This document shows positions 6,051-9,982 of a stretch of DNA of 9,982 nt, in pieces. A program made the translations under genes and the position numbers. The notes below the pieces were generated by a model. It was not told the DNA's origin and searched no databases. It saw only the letters and a list, made by a program, of their open reading frames with translations. The DNA is from Actinotignum schaalii (GTDB taxonomy: Bacteria; Actinomycetota; Actinomycetes; Actinomycetales; Actinomycetaceae): positions 1-9,982 of the forward strand of contig CAMIHT010000047.1 in NCBI GenBank assembly GCA_946222725.1. Direction: 5' to 3'. The number at the start of each line of letters is the position of its first letter. Positions within the stretch are counted from its first letter, which is position 1.

Positions 6051-8864
6051 GTGAGCCACGACCAAGATATTCAGCTCCACGACTCCGTTGACCGCACCAC
6101 GGCCCGCTCCACTGAAGATTTTGACGCCCCGTTGCGCGCGGTTGTGCGGCGCCTGAGCACGATGCTCGGTCAGGAAATCGCCCAGCAGCACGGGGAAGAA
6201 ACCCTCGACCTTATTGAGAAAGTTCGCGCGGCTGCGCGTGACCTAGATTCGGAGACGGCAGCTTCGGAAGTGCAGCGCTCCCTGGATGATATGTCCACGG
6301 ATACCGCCATTATTCTCACCCGCGCTTTCGCGGAATATTTCCTGCTGGCCAATGCCGCGGAACAAACGTTCCGTATCAAGGTTATCGGCGATAAAGAGCC
6401 GGCCGAATCCTGGGTACCGCGCGCAATTTCCCGAATCTATGATGCGGTCGGGCTGGAAGGCCTGCAAAAAACCGTCGATTCGCTTGATATTCGCCTTGTT
6501 TTTACCGCTCACCCCACCGAAGCGCAGCGGCGCGCGGTGCTCACCAAGCTACGCCGCGTCTCGGAAATTGTAGAGACGGAAACAGAAGAAGGTAGTGAAG
6601 AACGCGCCCGCCAAGATCGCGAACTCGCCTCGGTGATGGAGAGTATCTGGCTCACGGACGAATTGCGCCGGGTACAGCCCACTCCTCTGGACGAAGCCCG
6701 CAATGTCATGTGGTATCTGCGCAGTCTCTACACGGATACCCTTCCCGATGTCATCACGGATTTCCGTGACGAACTGGAACGTTACGGTGCCCGCCTTCCG
6801 GAAGACGCAGTGCCGATTCGTTTCGGATCCTGGATCGGTGGGGACCGCGACGGAAATCCTTACGTCACGGCAGATGTCACCGCCGATGTGTTGCGGTTGC
6901 AGTCCAGCACCGCTATCGATATTGCGGTGTGGTTCGTCAACCGCGCGATGCTCAGCTTGTCCATTTCCTCGCGTCTTTCGGGCGACGACGCCGCACTGCT
7001 GGCTTCTCTGGAAGAGGACTTCCGCTTCCCGGACCTTGTGGATGAAGATTCGCGGGCTCTTTACGCGGAAGAACCCTACCGGCTCAAACTCGGCGCTATT
7101 CGCTCCAAACTCAATAATACGAAGGTGCGCATTACCACCGGGGCCGAGCACATCCCCGGCCATGATTACGCAACCGGATCGGAAATTCAGGAAGAATTCC
7201 AGCTGCTCCGCGATGCACTGCGCCGCCACGGCGCGGAACGGGTAGCCGATGGGCTGCTCGCCACCGCCCAGCAGATTATTCACGGGATGGGCCTAGGGCT
7301 AGTCATTTTGGATGTCCGGGAGCATTCCGAGAAGCATTTTGAACTGCTGAGTGAATTGTTCAATCGCTTTGGTGGGCTGGAGGCGGATTACGCAACGCTG
7401 AGCCGCGAAGAACGCACCGTGCTGCTGGGGCGGGAACTGGCTTCGGCACGCCCGCTGGCCCCCGCGCTCATTAACACCGATGATTCGCCGCTCACCGCGA
7501 GTTCGCAAAAGACTTTCGAGGTGTTCCGGGCGATTCGCCAGGCCCATAAGATATACGGAACCGACGCCATCACCACCTATTTGGTCTCCATGACCCACGG
7601 TCCTGATGACATCCTCTCCGTGGCTCTGCTGGCCCGCGAAGCCGGGATTATCGATCTGGAAAGCGCGGAGAAACGCGCAGATCTGGGATTCGCTCCGTTG
7701 CTGGAAGAAGTGCCGGAACTGCGCCGGGCCGGGGATATCCTCGATACCCTCCTTTCCGATCCTTCCTACCGGGAAATTGTGCGGCTGCGGGGTAACCGTC
7801 AGGAAGTAATGCTGGGCTACTCCGATTCCAATAAAGATGCGGGTGTGGTGACCTCCCAGTGGGAGATTCACCAGGCCCAGCGTCAATTACGCGACGTCGC
7901 CGCACGCCACGGCGTGACCCTGCGGCTCTTCCACGGCCGCGGTGGCTCGGTGGGGCGCGGGGGTGGACCCACCTATGACGCAATTTTGTCTCAGCCCTAC
8001 GGTGTCCTGGACGGGGAAATTAAGTTCACAGAACAGGGCGAGGTTATTTCCGATAAGTACACGCTGCCGGCCCTGGCACGGGAGAATCTCTCCCTCACCC
8101 TGGCTGCCGTGATGGAAGCCTCCGCCCTGCACCGCGAACCGCGCAATAGCAATGTGTCGCTCAGCCGTTATGACGAAGTCATGGATTTCCTCAGCGGTGC
8201 TGCGTACCAGCGCTATCGGGTTCTTGCCGATGATCCCGATTTGCCTGAATACTTCGTGACCTCCACTCCGGTGGAATTGCTGGGCGATCTCAATATCGGA
8301 TCACGCCCTTCCAAGCGCACCACCTCGGAAAAGGGCTTGGATGGCCTGCGAGCTATTCCCTGGGTTTTCGGGTGGACCCAATCCCGCCAGATCGTTCCGG
8401 GATGGTTCGGTGCTGGTTCTGGGCTCCGGGCTGCTCGCGAAGCCGGTTACGGTGAGGATTTGAAGAAGATGGTGCGCGGTTGGCAGTTCTTCCGCACCAC
8501 GATGTCCAATATCGAGATGACCCTGGCGAAAACTGATATGGATATTGCGGGGCATTACGTACGTACCCTGGTGCCTGAGCGTCTCCACCATATCTACGCG
8601 GAGATTCGCGAAGAATACGAGCTGACGGTCCGCGAACTTGAGGCCCTGCTAGCTGAGGATGACCTTCTCGATACCCAACCGGTTCTCCAGCGTACCTTGC
8701 GTATCCGTGACCAGTATCTCAAGCCCATCCATTACCTCCAGGTGGCACTACTGGCGCGGGTTCGGGCTGATGCGGCTTCGGGCAAGGAGCAATCAGCTGA
8801 TGAGCAGCGTGCTCTGCTCACCACGATTAACGGGATCTCCGCTGGAATGAAGAACACGGGATAA
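6051..8864 (+). CDS. ppc: Phosphoenolpyruvate carboxylase (EC 4.1.1.31)
   Basis: Anaplerotic enzyme adding bicarbonate to phosphoenolpyruvate to give oxaloacetate for the TCA cycle and amino acid synthesis; cytoplasmic tetramer. At 937 residues it is complete. Visible hallmarks: VFTAHPTEAQRR with the catalytic His154, GSWIGGDRDGNPYVTADVT (259-277), GYSDSNKDAG with Lys595, the bicarbonate-site loop FHGRGGSVGRGGGPT (627-641, Arg630), IPWVFGWTQSRQIVPGWFG, and a C-terminus ending MKNTG where the family usually has xNTG. No motif is missing. The start is GTG at 6051. Its best Shine-Dalgarno, AAGGAGAGG (6030-6038), lies 12-15 bases upstream, rather far, but no better start follows in frame near the N-terminus. 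It is divergent from the deo regulator and has its own terminator, so it is probably a single-gene unit unrelated to deoxyribose use. Confidence 0.98.
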   Translation: MSHDQDIQLHDSVDRTTARSTEDFDAPLRAVVRRLSTMLGQEIAQQHGEETLDLIEKVRAAARDLDSETAASEVQRSLDDMSTDTAIILTRAFAEYFLLANAAEQTFRIKVIGDKEPAESWVPRAISRIYDAVGLEGLQKTVDSLDIRLVFTAHPTEAQRRAVLTKLRRVSEIVETETEEGSEERARQDRELASVMESIWLTDELRRVQPTPLDEARNVMWYLRSLYTDTLPDVITDFRDELERYGARLPEDAVPIRFGSWIGGDRDGNPYVTADVTADVLRLQSSTAIDIAVWFVNRAMLSLSISSRLSGDDAALLASLEEDFRFPDLVDEDSRALYAEEPYRLKLGAIRSKLNNTKVRITTGAEHIPGHDYATGSEIQEEFQLLRDALRRHGAERVADGLLATAQQIIHGMGLGLVILDVREHSEKHFELLSELFNRFGGLEADYATLSREERTVLLGRELASARPLAPALINTDDSPLTASSQKTFEVFRAIRQAHKIYGTDAITTYLVSMTHGPDDILSVALLAREAGIIDLESAEKRADLGFAPLLEEVPELRRAGDILDTLLSDPSYREIVRLRGNRQEVMLGYSDSNKDAGVVTSQWEIHQAQRQLRDVAARHGVTLRLFHGRGGSVGRGGGPTYDAILSQPYGVLDGEIKFTEQGEVISDKYTLPALARENLSLTLAAVMEASALHREPRNSNVSLSRYDEVMDFLSGAAYQRYRVLADDPDLPEYFVTSTPVELLGDLNIGSRPSKRTTSEKGLDGLRAIPWVFGWTQSRQIVPGWFGAGSGLRAAREAGYGEDLKKMVRGWQFFRTTMSNIEMTLAKTDMDIAGHYVRTLVPERLHHIYAEIREEYELTVRELEALLAEDDLLDTQPVLQRTLRIRDQYLKPIHYLQVALLARVRADAASGKEQSADEQRALLTTINGISAGMKNTG

Positions 8865-8910
8865 GCGTTACGGAAACCGGATGAAGCGTGCGGCGAACTC
8901 ACCGCGCGAG

Positions 8911-8957
8911 ATGAGGCTCAGTACCGACAAGGGCGCCGGTGCTGAGCCTCATTTTTA
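8911..8957 (+). terminator. Strong intrinsic terminator of ppc
   Basis: A 16-bp stem (8911-8926 with 8937-8952, one G-U pair) with a 10-base loop ends in a run of five T (8952-8956). It lies 46 bases past the ppc stop and separates ppc from the tetR gene. Confidence 0.93.
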
Positions 8958-9056
8958 TCCGGGCATCTTTTGAATGGCGGCGGCGCATGGGGGCTTCGGA
9001 ACTCGTTGCTGCGAGCACCACCCCGGTTTCCCCATTTCTTAAGAAAAAACCTGTGT

Positions 9057-9086
9057 TTCGAGCGACACCGGAGTTATTTTTACACT
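9057..9086 (+). promoter_or_regulatory. Probable promoter of the TetR-type regulator
   Basis: The -10 box TACACT (9081-9086) is preceded at 18 bases by TTCGAG (9057-9062), a 4/6 match to TTGACA. The -10 box ends only 11 bases before the GTG at 9098, so transcription would begin within a few bases of the start codon. Confidence 0.55.
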
Positions 9087-9097
9087 AAACTGAAACC

Positions 9098-9715
9098 GTG
9101 GAACGAACGCATGGAAGAAAAGTGGGTAGGAAGCAACGCTTCAACGCTGACGATGTTATTCGGGCAGCGAAGGAGGTTGGCGTCTTTACCTTCACTATGA
9201 GTGATATAGCAAGCAAGATCGGCGTCGCGACCCCCGCGGTGTACCGCCTCTACGATGGCCGCCAGGACATTGTGGATGCAGTCGTTCGGCGTGCCGCCGA
9301 TGAAACACCAATCGTGCTGGCGGGCACAGATTGGCACGATGCCATTGAGCAGGCAGATGCGAATCTGCGGCGCACCCTGGATGATTTCGTGGGTCTGGGT
9401 GAGGTGCTGCTGTGTAACCCGAAATTGACGGTGCACTTTGCCCGTCAGCTTCAAGGGCTCTCCCGGGCACTGGAAGATGGCGGTTTTTCGCATCGCAAGG
9501 CAGTGGCTTTCGCATTTATGGCAACCGGGCGGACTATTCTCCACTATGTGACGGAAAAGGCTTTCCGTAACATCGATCTGGAGGGTCTGGATGTCATGGA
9601 GAAAACCGGGCCGGATCTGATTCCCTTCCTCGAGGATGCGGCGGAGGATCCCGCGGGCGCTCTGGACGGATACGAAGCAGTGCTGCTCCGATATCTGGAG
9701 GACCGGGAGCGCTAG
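9098..9715 (+). CDS. TetR/AcrR-family transcriptional regulator
   Basis: A DNA-binding regulator of 205 residues, normal for TetR proteins. A basic N-terminal arm (GRKVGRKQRF) precedes the three-helix DNA-binding domain: helix 1 NADDVIRAAKEVGVFTFTM, then SDIASKIGVATPAVYRLYDG, the helix-turn-helix with the characteristic tyrosine before the glycine turn, followed by RQDIVDAVVRR. Residues 70-205 form the all-helical ligand and dimer domain, which is variable and gives no clue to the ligand. No transporter or enzyme gene lies beside it in the window, so its target is unknown; it may act on itself or on genes to the right. The GTG at 9098 has no Shine-Dalgarno and sits just behind the -10 box, so the mRNA may be nearly leaderless. 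A GTG at 9122 with GGAAG four bases upstream is an alternative start that removes eight residues. Confidence 0.87.
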   Translation: MERTHGRKVGRKQRFNADDVIRAAKEVGVFTFTMSDIASKIGVATPAVYRLYDGRQDIVDAVVRRAADETPIVLAGTDWHDAIEQADANLRRTLDDFVGLGEVLLCNPKLTVHFARQLQGLSRALEDGGFSHRKAVAFAFMATGRTILHYVTEKAFRNIDLEGLDVMEKTGPDLIPFLEDAAEDPAGALDGYEAVLLRYLEDRER

Positions 9716-9786
9716 GCGCGGCCTTTTGCTGTAGTTGCGGGGCTGGAATACAACACCAGCTAGCGCACAAGAATCAACCTGTACAC
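9716..9786 (+). other. Short tail after tetR with a small dyad
   Basis: No gene is visible. A 5-bp dyad, gctgg (9742-9746) / ccagc (9756-9760), is present but has no T run behind it. The stretch leads into the strong hairpin at 9787. Confidence 0.3.
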
Positions 9787-9820
9787 GGGCGGGTACCGAG
9801 AACACGGTACCCGCCCCTTA
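9787..9820 (+). terminator. Hairpin after tetR, probable terminator
   Basis: A perfect 12-bp GC-rich stem (9787-9798 gggcgggtaccg with 9805-9816 cggtacccgccc) carries a 6-base loop. The following bases (cttagtttgctttctt) are T-rich but broken up. It lies about 70 bases past the tetR stop and is the natural end of that transcript. Confidence 0.65.
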
Positions 9821-9866
9821 GTTTGCTTTCTTCAGGAAACTCAGGTAATTTCGCCAGTGATAGATC

Positions 9867-9926
9867 CCCGGTCAGGCCTCTTGTTTTTACAAAGCACAAA
9901 TGACCGGGCCTTTTTTCCTGACCGGG
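9867..9926 (+). terminator. Terminator-like hairpin with a third, competing arm
   Basis: Arm cccggtca (9867-9874) pairs with tgaccggg at 9901-9908, followed by six T (9911-9916), an intrinsic terminator layout with a 26-base loop. A second tgaccggg (9919-9926) lies right behind the T run, and the first arm can pair with it over 10 bp (9867-9876 with 9917-9926). The two pairings exclude each other. It may end a transcript from the left, or be a terminator/antiterminator pair of a gene to the right. Confidence 0.5.
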
Positions 9927-9931
9927 TGAGC

Positions 9932-9961
9932 CACAGCTAATCCAAAACTGGTCACAGCTAA
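9932..9961. repeat. 9-bp direct repeat, 21 bp apart
   Basis: cacagctaa occurs at 9932-9940 and again at 9953-9961. The start-to-start distance of 21 bp is two helical turns, so both copies face the same side of the DNA. This fits a regulator-binding site or transposase-binding repeats near an element end. Nothing in the window decides between these. Confidence 0.45.
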
Positions 9962-9982
9962 CACACGTGAACTGCTTATTGC

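Noticed and set aside
6549..7283. 244-codon minus-strand frame inside ppc
   Set aside because: It lies antisense to a fully conserved PEP carboxylase and shows no family resemblance.
9080..9805. 241-codon minus-strand frame opposite tetR
   Set aside because: The plus-strand frame has an unmistakable TetR helix-turn-helix and a promoter; the minus frame has neither.

Overview
The window reads as chromosomal DNA of a moderately GC-rich actinobacterium, possibly Actinomycetaceae-like. The signs are base composition by eye (roughly 55-60% GC), several GTG starts, a probably near-leaderless mRNA with a TACACT -10 box, and a full-length PEP carboxylase of actinobacterial type. The genus cannot be fixed from the sequence alone.

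Left two thirds (286-5834), all on the minus strand: what looks like a complete pathway for taking up and burning free 2-deoxy-D-ribose. In transcription order it holds a SorC-family regulator, deoxyribose-phosphate aldolase (deoC), a FucP/DeoP-type sugar:proton symporter, a DUF4432 mutarotase-like protein (DeoX-like) and a ribokinase-family kinase closely resembling enterobacterial deoxyribokinase DeoK. The inferred route is import by the permease, anomer interconversion or similar handling by the DUF4432 protein, phosphorylation to deoxyribose 5-phosphate, and aldol cleavage to acetaldehyde and glyceraldehyde 3-phosphate. The regulator probably senses the phosphorylated sugar. The 329-bp gap between regulator and deoC holds an extended -10 promoter overlapped by a 7-4-7 inverted repeat, plus further dyads. 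No nucleoside phosphorylase or phosphopentomutase is present, so the locus is geared to the free sugar rather than to nucleosides.

Right third, plus strand: a 937-residue phosphoenolpyruvate carboxylase (ppc), divergent from the regulator and closed by a textbook terminator at 8911-8957. It is followed by a TetR-type regulator with its own promoter and almost no leader, and then a strong hairpin.

The two edges carry no gene but are structured. Bases 1-50 hold a perfect 13-bp-arm palindrome and a second one overlapping it. Bases 9867-9961 hold three copies of one arm sequence able to form alternative hairpins, and a 9-bp direct repeat spaced 21 bp. These may be ends of neighbouring transcription units or mobile elements outside the window. 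No rRNA, tRNA, CRISPR array or intact insertion sequence was seen.
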